A DNA stretch of 64,000 bases from Allolobophora icterica. Its lineage: Eukaryota > Annelida > Clitellata > Crassiclitellata > Lumbricidae. Where the stretch lies: NCBI GenBank assembly GCA_963556255.1, contig OY744613.1, positions 42,645,861 to 42,709,860 of the forward strand, given 5' to 3'. Under the pieces are notes generated by a model, which saw only the letters and a program-made list of their open reading frames with translations, was not told the DNA's origin and did no database searches. Made by a program: the position numbers and the translations under genes. How positions within the stretch are numbered: position 1 is the stretch's first letter; each line of letters begins with the position of its first letter. Shown here piece after piece: positions 53,548 through 64,000 of this stretch.

Positions 53548-55246
53548 TGTCATAAATGTTTGATCGACTCAATGATAGTCTGTGGCGGTCAAGGCCACAG
53601 TGCGTATGTGGGAGGATTTATTTTATGCGAATAGCATCGTTTTCTTTAATTTTACATGCGAAGGGAACAGCATCGTTTCTCTTAATTTTTCATGCGAAGG
53701 CCCAGTATCGATCATTTAATTTTTATTTAATTTCAATAGGCGACTGTCCAGCAACGACCGTGATAGGGAAGCCCGATCGACGGTGTAAAGCCAGCGCATA
53801 GCGAGCAGACGCGTTAATTCGGGATGCATAGAGCCTGCCTCACGGTGCGCTGCTTTATACGTGAAGAGTTGGTTCGACTCTTCATACATAGCAATACTGT
53901 TAAACAGCGTTGTTGGTTAGCGACTCAGTTACCGATTCAAATATACTGCACTCAGTGTGGTAGGCGAGTGATTTTGGTTACGACAGAGTCAGAGTTCGAG
54001 TTTCCGGTTAGTACAAATATATTTACGGACGAAAGGGGCGTCCGAATAATATAATCAGGCGATCCCGAGTACAGCTAAAGAAGTTCACTGTAGGGAGACG
54101 GGCCGACAGCGCCGATCCGGCGGGTTGGATCCCTCAGTTGATCGCGAAGCGGTCTAGATCCCGATTGCGGGAAATCTACGGCTGAGTAATACTCGGGGAA
54201 GGATACCGTTGATACACAGGAAAACCAATTCAGTGTGAGATCGAAAACCAGGGTGAATTTGGCGACGGGCAGGAAAGTCCCTCTTGGGTTTAGAAGAACT
54301 CCGCGATCGGAGCTTGTCCGGTAACCCATGGGAGTAAAGGTGACTTTCTTAAGGTAGCCATTTTCTGGAATTCTGAAATCCTTGAAACCAAGAGTAAATT
54401 TGGAGTCGGGCAAGGAAATCCCTCTTGGAGTTCGAAGAACTCCAAGATCCGACAGTGTTTGGTTTTATACACTGAGACGAGTTTTACGCGATTTCGGCGT
54501 ACTCGACACAGGGGAAGTTCTACGCGCTTTCGGCGTACTCGGCCGGGAGAGTTTTACGCGACTTCGGCGTCTTCGGCTGGGAGAGTTTTACGCGACTTCG
54601 GCACTCGGTGAAGTGACCGTCGGGATACCTGAAAAAACCAGTTTAGTACAAAAACGATAATAAGGGTAAATTTGGCGACAGGCAGGAAGTTCCCTCTTGG
54701 GTTTTGAAGAACCCCGCGATCGGAGCTTGTCCGGTTACCTGTGGGAGTAAGCGTGACCTTCGTTAGGGAACCAAAATTCGGAAATTCTTGGGAACAAAAT
54801 TCAGGACATTCTGGTAACCTTACGGGGTCAGCGTTACATTTGGATTGTGACACTTGGATGGCTGACACGCCGGTGGAGCGTTGGAGGGGCTCCATCGCCC
54901 GGTAACTAAAAATAGTTACTGGGAAAGACCACTGTTACCGAAAGACCGCAGTACGGGAAAAGACCGCCCGACAACTGATTACAGTGCGGTAAGACCAGGA
55001 AAAACGATAGAGTCAGGAAAATCTTGTATTCAAACCAATAGTTATTCAGAGCAAATAACTTGGTGATCGAAACACGTAGTTCCGAGAACTGACCGAAGGC
55101 GAAGTAGGGCCCACCTCGTGCGCCGGTCGGAACACAGTTCTGCGTGCGGTTAGGGAGGTTTTAGACCTAGAACCTGTCCTATCAGAAGAGAGTGTCGTGA
55201 GACCAGTACACCGCGTTAATATCACACGTGCATATATTATCGCAAG
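53548..55246 (+). mobile_element. CpG-rich block, possibly the 5' part of an LTR retrotransposon
   Basis: Sharp change to CpG-rich sequence from about 53,550 to 55,815. 53,548-54,057 begins TGT and ends CA, as an LTR would, but no second copy or clear primer-binding site is visible. The following leader has three diverged copies of a segment containing AATTTGGCGACGGGCAGGAA and GCGATCGGAGCTTGTCCGG (54,246, 54,388, 54,663). It also has four short tandem copies of TTTTACGCGACTTCGGCG (54,483-54,610). Assignment is tentative. Confidence 0.35.
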
Positions 55247-55822
55247 ATGTTCGCGTGTTTGAGACAGCACGACGTGACGACTCGTCAGATGTACACCTTG
55301 TCCACTCGGACAGGAGAACGTTCAGAGTTTTCCCCTATTGACGATAACTCGAGAGTCATGAGATGCAGAATGGTACGTGAGGGTTCGGTTAAGGTGGAGA
55401 AAAAGAGGAAGTCTTTGACTAAGAGATCTCACAGGAAGCTGAGGACTCCTGCCGGCAAGAGAGCGAACCCTGTTCTAAAGGACGGCCATCCTGAGGACGA
55501 GGACGTTGCCCACCCGGCGACCGCGGCAGTGGCAGAGTCCGAAAGTGAGATGGAGCTTGACAGCGACACAGTTCGCAAACAAGCGATACCCTCGGGACCT
55601 CCTCTTGGAGAAATGGGCACTGAGAGCGGAGACAGGGAACCGCTCGTCTACAGCAGAAGTAGACAGGATAGTGACCCGGGCGACTCCAGAAGGTCAGTTG
55701 GCTGGAGCCGAACCCAGCCCGACGACGAAGCAGCGTCTCGGGTAAGACCGACACAAATTGGTACCATGTCTGATGAAGGGTTAGTTGATCTCGAGCGACG
55801 AACGTCACAAGTCTATCTATAA
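55247..55822 (+). CDS. Unrecognised hydrophilic ORF in the CpG-rich block
   Basis: 191 codons, ATG at 55,247 (a second ATG at 55,358). The protein is basic at first (VKVEKKRKSLTKRSHRKL), then acidic and Ser-rich (ESESEMELDSDTVRK, RSRQDSDPGDSRRSVGW), without cysteine motifs. That composition would suit a gag-like or other disordered protein, but I see no zinc knuckle or capsid motif. CpG use is unlike every other coding segment here. The stop at 55,820-55,822 falls where composition reverts to AT-rich, so the frame may be truncated by a break in the element. Confidence 0.35.
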   Translation: MFACLRQHDVTTRQMYTLSTRTGERSEFSPIDDNSRVMRCRMVREGSVKVEKKRKSLTKRSHRKLRTPAGKRANPVLKDGHPEDEDVAHPATAAVAESESEMELDSDTVRKQAIPSGPPLGEMGTESGDREPLVYSRSRQDSDPGDSRRSVGWSRTQPDDEAASRVRPTQIGTMSDEGLVDLERRTSQVYL

Positions 55823-56115
55823 AACTAAAACCAAAAATGTAGAAAACATTATTCTAGTAAAATTATTACTGATTGCTGCTATGATCAAATGCTACATGAC
55901 TGTTTTCTACAAAATATCTCACAAAATAATGAAATAAATTGTAATTGTAAGCACTGATTCTTGTTTGCATTGATCACATGTGTACTGTGGAGCGGAAGAA
56001 CATGAGATGACTGGTTTGTAGCATGTGCAGTATCTGTAGTGTGTTTTTTGTCCTTCTTCTTGCAACACAGTTAGCATCTTCGTTTTATACCCTCCTCTTC
56101 CTGCTTCTGCTGAGC
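55823..56115. other. No gene recognised
   Basis: AT-rich, featureless. Confidence 0.4.
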
Positions 56116-56475
56116 AACAATCCGGAATACTCAAAATGAGGACTTTTACAGAAGAATCAGTCTGACTAAAAATCTCAAGCAAAAAGTTATCAGGAGAAAG
56201 CTAAGACTGTTTGGACATATCTGCAGAATGAAGAGGGACACAAAAATTAAAACTTTGGTTTTTGGAATAATGGAAGGCACAAACAGAAGAGGAAGACCTA
56301 ACAGGGAATGGACAGATGACATTGAAGAATAGTGCGGAGCAAGTCTCCAGGAGTGGAGCAAGTCTCCAGGAGTGGAGCCACTTGGCACTGGACAGAATGG
56401 AGTGGAGAGACCCGGAGGGCACCGAACACCCATGGGCGCTGAGCCCATGGCTGATGATGATGATGATGTGTATAA
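56116..56475 (+). mobile_element. LINE C-terminal fragment with (GAT)n tail
   Basis: Encodes VIRRKLRLFGHICRMKRDTK, then RRGRPNREWTDDIEE and ASLQEWSHLALDRMEWR, the common LINE C-terminus. A 20-bp segment GAGTGGAGCAAGTCTCCAGG is tandemly duplicated, and a premature TAG follows DDIEE. Ends with the (GAT)n run at 56,452-56,466. Confidence 0.85.
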
Positions 56476-57525
56476 TTGTATATGCATACAGAAACGAAAA
56501 TAAATGTACATATATATGCATACATATAAATACATACACACACATATCAACACCTATTTCTGGCATAAGAATTTAAAAAATCCACCAAAAAACATCTATT
56601 ATTTTAACAAAGCAGAACATTAAAAAAATAATGCATACATACATGTAGATATGCAGAAATATGTATTTATTCACCCAAATCACAGAGAAAGTCATCAGGT
56701 TTAATCCTATGGTAGCCTGCAGACTTCTGAAACAGTTGGGGAATTTTTTTGTATGTTATTTGATAAATCCTGTACTTAAAACTTTCAAATATTAAATGAC
56801 AAAAATAGTTTGAAGAGGTGGTCAATACCATCAATGACTTTTGGCCAGCGTCGATCAGTTCCAGTCCTTGCAGTACTTACTTGTTCTCAAAACTTTACAT
56901 GTGAAAAGTTTTTTAAATGTAAACATACAGCATATGAACTGATAGGATTTTAAGGGTGCTCGGACAGGCTACCAGTCAGCTTTTGTCATTAGCTCATATG
57001 GTTTGGACATTTTGGCAGTTCTCCTGTGGCGACCAGAATTAGATGGATAATCGTTAAAATTGAGCCAACAATTATTCATAATTGAATGCTAAGCATAAGT
57101 TTTAGCAAAAAACTATGGTGACTTTGGTGAAAGTGATTGTTTGTTCTTCTAAAAAACAGCAACGCTTTTCTCGAGAAACTGTATGAGCCAGTGTTAAGTG
57201 CATTGATTATGCATGCATCTAACACACCTGTTGGACACGTTTTTAGTTATATATCAAATATGAGTGATAGATCAAATATGAGTGATAAGAAGCCATATCG
57301 CTAATATTTCTCTATAGCAATATATAGCGCCTATATAAATGTTCCTTAATAATAATAATAATAATAAGTCGGTGAAAATATTTTTTCAACTGTTAAAGAA
57401 TAAACATCTCCTTGCTCTTGCGGTAGCTGCGTGTGCTTGTATTATAACTTATATTATTTATTCCATGGAAAACATTTAAGTAATAATGACACATGGCCCT
57501 CTGGAGTTACATAATATAGCTTGTT
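56476..57525. other. No gene recognised
   Basis: AT-rich. Contains (CATA)n-like runs to 56,560 and a short AAT run near 57,350. Confidence 0.45.
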
Positions 57526-57529
57526 TTGG

Positions 57530-57740
57530 CCCTAGGTGCAAAATGTTTACTGGGTTAGAGGGATTGCCTTGTAACACGAACACATGTTCAAACGTCATGA
57601 GATGGTTACCGTGTTGGGACCTTCAGCCAGACCTTCGACCACAATTGCTCAGCACCATCAATTGATGCGTAGTCATTAGATATGGCACTTAATAAATGCA
57701 TAATAATAATTATAATAATAATAATAATAATAATTACTCA
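57530..57740 (+). repeat. SINE with AAT tail
   Basis: Degenerate tRNA-like head, CAATTGCTCAGCACCATCAA, then the end GGCACTTAATAAATGCATAA and (AAT)n. Same family as 7810. Confidence 0.65.
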
Positions 57741-57879
57741 ATAGTAGCTATAGTCTGTCACAACCATGTGTGATTACATGTTTGCAGTGCCTTTGAAAGT
57801 TGTGAGAAATGGTAGCCAGTTTGTCAGAGTGCCTGGCGAGTAACAGGAGAGTATGTGTTTATGCCTCCCGAAATTATTA

Positions 57880-58060
57880 TTATTATTAAATTATTATTAT
57901 TATTGAGCTTTTATATAGCGCCCCTTCAAGGTATGGACCTTCAGCAAGTCTTTCAATCACATTGCTCAGCGCCATCAACTGATGCTTGATCACTAGATAA
58001 GGCACTTAATAAATGCATATGCATAATAATAATAATAATAATAACAATAATAATTCCTTA
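57880..58060 (+). repeat. SINE 3' half with AAT tail
   Basis: TATATAGCGCCCCTTCAAGG, then the shared body TTGCTCAGCGCCATCAACTG and the end GGCACTTAATAAATGCATAT plus (AAT)n. Confidence 0.65.
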
Positions 58061-58454
58061 ATATGAGCTATGCTCAGTATTCTGTAACAGCATTGTGTGT
58101 GTAATTCAACCATGTTGTGTCTTAGCATCACCTTTATCCTTGTCCAGGACTGGGAAAACCAAAAACACCAGTGCCGCAGTTAACAAACATGGGCCCATGC
58201 CAAACATGACACAATTGAGCACTTTTAATCGAAGAAATTTTACTCTAGTAATGTGAGCCCCATAAAAAGATAATAAACCTATTAAGATATAAAATGTCAT
58301 TCATGCATATATTTGCATGCATACAAATATATATTTAAATAAATATATATTAAAACAAATACACATACACACACATACATACATAAAGACACAGTTACAT
58401 TCAAACGTGCATACATGCACACATACATACAATACAGCTGTAATTTGATAATGC

Positions 58455-58660
58455 CCTCCTTACGAAGTTAAGAAGTGCACATTGAAGCTGAGCAACCATT
58501 CAGACACTGGAAGAGGTAAGTTTTCAGTTTAAGAGGTAAGTTTTCAGTTTAAAGCAAAAGACAGTCTCTCTAAGGAAGGTGCGAACATGAATAGGTAGAG
58601 AGTTCTCGATGGAGGGAATGGCAACTGAGAATGAACGCCAGGCAAAGACAAGACATGTAC
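58455..58660 (-). mobile_element. LINE C-terminal fragment
   Basis: Minus strand RSFSVAIPSIENSLPIHVRT and FLRETVFCFKLKTYLF, matching the FSVAxPxLWNSLPxxxR...FK..LKTYLF end of CR1-type ORF2. The GGTAAGTTTTCAGTTTAA block at its right is duplicated. Confidence 0.7.
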
Positions 58661-58959
58661 CAGGAATAACAGGCTTTCCAGCAGATGCCGATCGAAGACA
58701 CGACTGACCTTAAACAGAGTTGCAGGGTGTGACCATGAAAGATAAGTAAAATGACAGATGATCTGCACGTGCTCTGTACATGAGGAGTGCCAAAGGACAA
58801 TTGCGAGACTTTAAGTAGGATACAGTGATCCACACAGTTAAATAACAGCAAAGGTATTTTGAAAGTTAAAGTTGAAACATACACATATACATGCACATAA
58901 AATTATACATAAATAAATACATGGGTAACATGCAGACTGAGTGCCTGTGTAGTGAGTAA

Positions 58960-59960
58960 GGGTCATTCCGTCTCAATTCAACAAATTTTTCTAAACTTTC
59001 CAGGTCGACCATCTCGGATTTCAATGAAAATAATTTATATTAGAGCAAAAATATGTTACACACCATGTTTTATTATTTTGATATATGTATATAATTAGAT
59101 ATCTTTCTTTCATATGATAATGATATCTACCAAATAACTCCAAGAACTGAGGAAGATGAAGAGATTAAAATCTGAGTAAACTGACTCATTACAGAGCTCT
59201 TTCACAATATAATGCTATGAAATTGACGCCATTATAAACTCGCGAATGCAGGAAACACTGCTACGAATGAAATAAAAGTATAAAATGAACAAGAAGGAAC
59301 ACCATCACCATTTTTGGTGCACTTACAGTGTCTGAGCTGCTCTTTCCAATGATGCAACTTGCATTGCTCCATGACCTATCCCACAGGATGATCTTTGGCT
59401 TTGAAAATGGTATTCGGAATGCAATTTTCCATTTTTGGAGGGCCATATGGTAGCACATATGCATCAGAAATACAAAATTTCTGCATATTTTTGTAGAGAA
59501 AGTACATTAGCACTATGAGTTGTTAAAACATTCCTGAATACAACTTCAGTTTGGGCACATTGGGGCTGCAAAGTATGATCATCAGACATGCACAAGTTTT
59601 TTTTTACCATTTTCAGATGGGTCATAATACAACAGTTTTCAACACTCATCATTCTTTTCTTCAGCATTTCATCTAAGCAAAGATGACTAAATATCCTGAA
59701 AATTTCATACAATTATCTTTGATATTAATGGAGTTATGAGCTTCTGAAAGTCACTACAAATTTAGACGCGAGTTCGAAAACGGCAAAAACGAGGCCACCC
59801 CATACCTCTTTGAAGCTCAATATCTTCAAAACTACTTATCAAATTGATCTAAAATTTTGCATAACTTCATCTAATACCATAATCAACATTCTGTGAAAAT
59901 TTCATTGAAATCCGAGATGGTCGACCTGGAGCCATTTGTTGAATTGAGATGGAATGACCC
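58960..59960. mobile_element. 1-kb TIR element, superfamily unknown
   Basis: Ends GGGTCATTCCGTCTCAATTC / GAATTGAGATGGAATGACCC. The inverted repeats continue about 75 bp (AGGTCGACCATCTCGGATTT on both arms). No transposase frame and no clear target duplication. It sits inside a diverged copy of the fold-back family described at 60,568. Confidence 0.75.
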
Positions 59961-60098
59961 GTATATAAACAATATGGCTGACACTGACTTTGCTCCAACA
60001 GAGCACTGCTACCTAACTGCCACATATCATAATGCAGTTCTCTAAGTAAATAAGTAATAAACATGATCTTTAATTGACTTCTTAAAAAAAAGAACTAA

Positions 60099-60195
<97 letters not shown>

Positions 60196-60207
60196 TATAA
60201 TAATAAT
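60099..60207. repeat. (AAT)n microsatellite, SINE tail expansion
   Basis: About 33 AAT units with one interruption, at the tail side of the adjoining minus-strand SINE. Confidence 0.95.
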
Positions 60208-60412
60208 CTTCGTTTAATATCTTCAAACTGACAACAACGCAGTATGATTACAAATCAGTACATGTTATGCGATAAATCTTAACTACTAACAGAACAGACA
60301 GCCTGCAATACACGGCGCAAATTGCAGCCTACAAAGCATGTCCGCCTATGGGACTCGATCTCTGTACCTCTCGCACTCTACGCCAGATGTTATCCAATGC
60401 GCTACCCGGCCC
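60208..60412 (-). repeat. tRNA-derived SINE, copy 2
   Basis: Minus strand head CCGGGTAGCGCATTGGATAA, then B-box-like AGATCGAGTCC. About 150 bp nearly identical to 10,851-11,001. Here the 5' head is complete. Confidence 0.75.
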
Positions 60413-60567
60413 CCCAATATAGTGAGTGTTTGAAATGGTTACTGAGTGTTGTGGGAACAGCAAGTGTAATTTGGCACTTGCGTTGTTTTGTGCAATATGT
60501 CCAACCCTTTGTTGGTGCTGTACAGTCAATCGTGTAATAAAAGTCTGTGTTTGTCACTTACTTACTT
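60413..60567 (+). mobile_element. Probable LINE 3' UTR with ACTT tail
   Basis: Ends GTAATAAAAGTCTGTG then CACTTACTTACTT, the tail type of the LINEs at 10.7 and 51.3 kb. A similar piece lies at 61,030-61,240. Confidence 0.45.
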
Positions 60568-60860
60568 AGCGAATTGCATTATGAGATGTGGCAAGTAGGT
60601 AGCAGTGCTCTATTGGAGTGAATCTGCGAAGTCCGTGGCAACAATATTGTTTATATAAACATGCACTCAGTCCGTGCCCATACATGATACTAAAAAGTCG
60701 GTAGTCACATGGCTACCGACTTTGATGGCTACATGGGGTAAATGTGAAGACTGAGCATCTGTGTACATAAATAATACGGTTGCCACTGACTTAGCTCCAA
60801 CAGAGCGCCGCTACCTCCCAGCCACATCCCACAATGCAATGCGCTAAGTAAATAAGTAAA
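60568..60860. mobile_element. Fold-back MITE, TTAGCGAATTGCA type
   Basis: Arms of about 120 bp in inverted orientation (GGTAGCAGTGCTCTATTGGA versus the complement of CTCCAACAGAGCGCCGCTAC). The central perfect 8-bp hairpin is GTCGGTAG...CTACCGAC. Confidence 0.7.
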
Positions 60861-61234
60861 ACGCACTTTAAGTAAAATGAACTTTAATTTGCTTGAAAAT
60901 TATAATATATGCAAACATCTTAGGAAATGGTTATTTATATATAAATATATACTAAGTATCTCAGCAACGTCTGCAATTGTCATACGCGGCATTATACCAG
61001 AAAGTTAATGTTCAGTCTTCCAAAACTACGCCAAAATTAGAAGTTTACCAAACAATGAACTCTTTGCAAATGACTGCGTGTAATTCAGAAATTGTATTTT
61101 GGGCAATAGGAAGTGTATCAGGGTACTTGCGGTTGTTTTTGCGTTATACTGCTTTAAATAAAGATCTGTTTGTATTGCGGTTGTTTTTGCATTAGGCCTA
61201 CACTGTTTGTAATATAAACGCGTGTTCTTTTTAC

Positions 61235-61380
61235 TTACTTACTTACTTAGCAAATTTTAATGCAGGATGTGGCTGGTAGGTAGTGATGCTCTATTGGAGC
61301 AGTCAGTGGCAACCATATTTTTTATATACATAGGCACTCAGTCTTAGCATTTACCCAATTCGCTAAGTAAAGTCAGTAAC
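61235..61380. mobile_element. Short fold-back MITE of the same family
   Basis: ACTTAGCAAATTTTAATGCA at one end and CCAATTCGCTAAGTAAAG at the other, with one arm sequence between. Confidence 0.6.
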
Positions 61381-61519
61381 GAACACGAACTGATATTGCA
61401 CACACAACTAAATGATTTTATTTTAAACAATATAGCACAGAACTGGAAGTGCCAGAATAGTTTCCTATTTTCCCAACACACATTATATAGCTCAAAACAA
61501 CTATAAAGAGGAAACTAAA

Positions 61520-61650
61520 GTTTGTGTTACTTACTTAGCGAATTGCAGTATGGGATGAGGCTGGTAGCTAGCGGCGCTCTACTGGAGCGAAGTCATTGGC
61601 GACCGTATAGTTTATATAGACTGGCACTCGGTCTTCGCATTTACCCTTCA
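61520..61650. mobile_element. Single arm of the same fold-back family
   Basis: ACTTAGCGAATTGCAGTATG to TTCGCATTTACCCTTCATGG. Confidence 0.6.
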
Positions 61651-62885
61651 TGGCTATGTAGACGATGATTGCAGATCCTGAAAATGCAACACAGAATGTC
61701 ACTGAAAGCACATTAAGAAGCACATAAATTTTAATGATTGCTTGACAATGTTGACATCTACCAGAAACCCAAGTATGATGATAGTCTGAGGTCCGACCAC
61801 TGGTTGATTCTTCGAACAACCACGAGCAAGTCTGTTAAGCGCTATATTATATTAATGGCAATCTTGGTCATAGCTGTGTCTTCATTGCACAAAATATGGT
61901 AATAGGTGATGCGAATTTACGATTAAGATTACAGTGATTACTTACTTGAATCATCAGAAGTTCTCGAAATTTGTAATCTATACGCTTACAGGTCCGCCAT
62001 TATCCTATGATGTCATGGGCTCTGGGCCCCGCTGCACCAACCGATGGAATTCATGCGCCACGCGGCAATGTGTTGAAAAATAATATAGTCCCTCGTATTC
62101 CACAAATGCGAAGGTGAAAGAATAAAATTTCGAAACAATTGGCCTTCAGTTATTTACACTGAAACGTGGCACAACAACACACTTACTCAGTAATCTATAA
62201 TAATTTCTATTTTAAAGAATTTTTTCAGGCATTGGCCATTTGTGACAGAATTAAACATCACAGAAATAATTGGTTATAATAGTTGGTCCCAAATTAATAA
62301 CAACGGGTTGTGCTTCAAAACATATTTACTTTATTTTAAAATAAATTAATATTAATTTTTGCGAATGTTATACTGCGCGGCAAATGCCTAAAAAGTATTA
62401 ATGCGCTTAGTCATCTGGAATATTACTGATCAGAACTATTTTTAGATAAGTAAGAAAGCATGCAAATGATCATCTGTACCACTTCATATCAAAGTCTAAA
62501 TGTGACCTCGGCCAAGAAAAGTGACCACTTGACGGGAATGGACTTATTAGCATTTTCCACAAGCTTACACCTTAAGTAAATCAGGATAAAAATTTCAGAA
62601 CGTTTGGCCCATAATTTATACATTTTTCACAAAAATATAAAATATATGGCGGGAAATCGCACATAAATATTTAATGTGTCTCTACCCAATCCATTAATAA
62701 CAAAATTTCGCCTTAACGCATCAAGTAGCATAAGATTTAAAAACGCATTTTCTGGCTAATCTAATACGCGACAAGTGGTCGTTTTTCTTGCCGAGCTCAC
62801 AAATATCTAAATACCCTATTAAAATGTCCGATTTATTTTTAACCCAGCTGCTCTCGTTAGACTTCTGAACATAGACATGCCCAAA
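61651..62885. other. No gene supported
   Basis: A minus-strand frame at 61,655-61,819 has a hydrophobic stretch (YVLLNVLSVTFCVAFSGSA) but runs into the MITE arm, so I do not call it. The rest is AT-rich without features. Confidence 0.4.
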
Positions 62886-62889
62886 TAAA

Positions 62890-63199
62890 CCGCCCTCAAG
62901 CTATTCAGAATGCCCTCGCCCGTGCTGTCACTAAACCCCTAAACACCACCACATGATCACTAATTAATTATGTCCTCAAATCTCTCCACTGGCTTAAAAT
63001 ACCCGAACGAATAGAATATAAAGTGATATCACTCACCTACAATACAACAGTAAAACCCAACTCGTTTGGTTTGGTACAAAGCAGCAATTATCTAAACTTG
63101 ATTTCTCACTTGTATCAGCTCACTTTCCGACCTTCTCATACTCCACGAATGTCCGCGAGCTGGGAACCGCCTCAGACTAACCTTTGCTTCTCATTTGCT

Positions 63200-63256
<57 letters not shown>

Positions 63257-63410
63257 GTCTGTCTGTCTGTCTGTCTGTCTGTGTTTTTCATCATTTTAAG
63301 TCTTTCTGTTTCCGTGAGGCTCACACGCTGAGAGCGCCTCTGAATAGTTCGCACTGTGAGAGGTGCTTTATAAATTCCAAGATACCATACCATACCATAA
63401 CATACCATAC
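62890..63410 (+). mobile_element. LINE C-terminal region, CR1-like
   Basis: IQNALARAVTKPLN, then LKSLHWLKIPERIEYKVISL and TYNTT. Ends in a 3' UTR with AGAGGTGCTTTATAAATTCC and (ATACC)n. A CTGT microsatellite has expanded inside it. Confidence 0.8.
63204..63282. repeat. (CTGT)n microsatellite
   Basis: About 19 tetranucleotides with one interruption. Confidence 0.95.
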
Positions 63411-63424
63411 TTAAATCCTCCGAG

Positions 63425-63600
63425 CCCTCCTATCTCCGTCAGCTGTTCACGGTTCAACCACTTCGCTCAACCTGCTGCTCTTCCGCCCAAACACCAATTC
63501 TCCGCCCTGCCGTCACTTCATCACTAAAATTTGCGAATCGCTCCATAGCCCTAGATGTCCTACCCCTCTGAAACAAACTCCTACCAGTACTTAAGCTCAA
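63425..63600 (+). mobile_element. Second LINE C-terminal fragment
   Basis: YLRQLFTVQPLRSTCCSSAQ, then SLKFANRSIALDVLPL and NKLLP, equivalent to the RSF..AAPRLWNSLP end of LINE ORF2, with a stop where Trp is expected. Confidence 0.65.
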
Positions 63601-63639
63601 ATGCATGTGTGCATGTACAGGATGTATGTATGCATGTAT

Positions 63640-64000
63640 AATGTATGTATGTATGTATGTATGTATGTATGTATGTATGTATGTATGTATGTATGTATGT
63701 ATGTATGTATGTATGTATGTATGTATGTATTCATTCATTCATTCATTCATTCATTCATTTATTCATTCTGGAAATGTATATAGCGCCTCTTCAAGAGACC
63801 TACTCAGAGGTGCTCTGTATGTATGCACGTATGCATATATGCATGCATGTATGTATGTATGTATACCTGCATGAATGTATGTATGTATGTATGCATGTAA
63901 GTGTGTATGAATGTTGGTATGTATGCGTGCCTGTATGCGCGTATGTACAGTATGTATGTATGTATGTATGTATGTATGTATGTATGTATGTATGTATGTA
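63640..64000. repeat. (ATGT)n / (ATTC)n microsatellites
   Basis: ATGT units at 63,640-63,730, ATTC to 63,770, then a fragment of the TATAGCGCCTCTTCAAGAG repeat (63,778-63,815), and ATGT again to the window end. Confidence 0.95.

Noticed and set aside
61568..61819. Minus-strand frame with a hydrophobic segment
   Set aside because: About a third lies in a MITE arm. No start context, splice support or conserved motif.

Overview
The window is eukaryotic nuclear DNA, most likely from a marine invertebrate. It is AT-rich and intron-rich. It carries tRNA-derived SINEs, several LINE clades, hAT, mariner and piggyBac-like elements, long microsatellites, and lineage-expanded C2H2 zinc-finger genes. 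The species cannot be named from sequence alone. There are no prokaryotic operons, rRNA genes or CRISPR arrays. Every coordinate was derived by reading; nothing was aligned by software.

Layout. 1-8.6 kb: a minus-strand multi-exon gene. Five exons fit by splice sites and phase. They encode a short N-terminus, a matrin/U1-type zinc finger, and a long proline/serine-rich region that runs off the left edge. An intron of this gene holds a partial copy of its own last exon, blown up by a 28-bp minisatellite. 9-13 kb: LINE 3' end, SINE, nested hAT-type elements and simple repeats. 13-33.5 kb: a C2H2 zinc-finger cluster on the plus strand. It has one intact 16-finger gene, one shorter gene, one frameshifted copy, and an orphan 5' exon of a further copy. 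The cluster is riddled with dated-by-nesting transposons, and some insertions are confirmed by an empty site in a paralogous segment. 33.5-41.5 kb: fold-back elements, trinucleotide microsatellites and a possible signal-peptide exon. 41.5-47.1 kb: a small stand-alone gene carrying only the C-terminal module of the zinc-finger proteins. It abuts an approximately 437-bp tandem array, followed at once by a second satellite with a 242-bp higher-order unit. 47-64 kb: mostly transposon relics (LINEs, hAT transposase, TIR elements, SINEs), one CpG-rich block that looks foreign to its AT-rich surroundings, and microsatellites at the right end.

The most unusual items are three. First, the zinc-finger genes and the stand-alone gene share a C-terminal module I cannot assign to a named domain. 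Second, several fold-back elements share one internal repeat core but carry three different terminal cassettes. Third, the self-derived minisatellite exon copy is open in all three frames of its strand.
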